Assembly: GCF_046541315.1 (NCBI RefSeq)
Contig: NZ_JBKHDN010000001.1
Span: 1-64,000, forward strand
Length of the DNA stretch: 64,000 bases
Reading direction: 5' to 3'
DNA from: Lamprobacter sp046541315
Lineage (GTDB): Bacteria; Pseudomonadota; Gammaproteobacteria; Chromatiales; Chromatiaceae
Numbering within the stretch: the first letter of the stretch is position 1; each line of letters starts with the position of its first letter. The position numbers and the translations under genes were made by a program. The notes below the pieces were generated by a model. That model was not told the DNA's origin. It searched no databases and saw only the letters and a list, made by a program, of their open reading frames with translations. Positions 63,936 to 64,000 of the stretch are shown piece after piece.

Positions 63936-64000
63936 ACAACCGCGCCTGCGCCATCCCCCGCCATTCCCCGGGCCGTCAGCCCGTTCGCCTCGCGCCCGCG

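Overview
The window reads as chromosomal DNA of a high-GC gammaproteobacterium, most probably a purple sulfur bacterium (Chromatiaceae or a close relative). The main evidence is a soxY-soxZ pair, an Allochromatium-type 2[4Fe-4S] ferredoxin next to coaD, a membrane pyrophosphatase, and gene orders typical of gammaproteobacteria (ftsY-ftsE-ftsX-rpoH, clpP-clpX-lon-hupB-tRNAs-ppiD, suhB/trmJ-cysE-iscR). No photosynthesis gene is present, so the lifestyle is inferred.

Layout. 1-545: the low-GC N-terminal part of a DUF4336 gene and a 110-bp MITE-like element with 29-bp imperfect inverted repeats. 569-15882: a complete 14-gene complex I operon (nuoA to nuoN, minus strand) behind a clear sigma-70 promoter. 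15939-17511: tRNA-Leu(GAG), secG and tpiA. 17625-23031: smpB, a gamma-glutamyltransferase remnant, ferredoxin, coaD (TTG start), rsmD and a two-gene M16 peptidase pair. 23150-26998: ftsY, ftsE, ftsX and rpoH. 27173-29611: two genes of unknown function, one a secreted cysteine-rich protein. 29729-31750: pyrophosphatase hppA. 31946-35206: an unassigned P-loop ATPase with a small membrane protein, then an EAL-like/HDOD protein. 35320-42044: a four-gene peptide-type ABC transporter with unusual architecture. 42150-44954: fabI and ppiD. 44996-51912: tRNA-Asp, tRNA-Val, hupB, lon, clpX, clpP and tig, the protein quality-control block. 51979-52689: two small genes. 53040-57101: MoxR ATPase, VWA/metallopeptidase and BepA-type peptidase genes in one array. 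57381-58232: soxYZ. 58237-63935: lpxL, rhodanese, iscR, cysE, trmJ, suhB and a metallophosphoesterase.

How the genes fit together. The core is housekeeping: respiratory or reverse electron flow (Nuo), glycolysis and lipid synthesis (tpiA, fabI, lpxL), membrane-protein targeting and division (ftsY, secG, ftsEX), and proteostasis (rpoH, lon, clpXP, tig, ppiD, bepA, smpB). Sulfur functions cluster at the right end (soxYZ, rhodanese, cysE, iscR). The regions least explained by known biology are the ATPase/membrane-protein pair, the secreted cysteine-rich protein, and the MoxR/VWA-peptidase/BepA array. I found no CRISPR array, prophage or intact insertion sequence.
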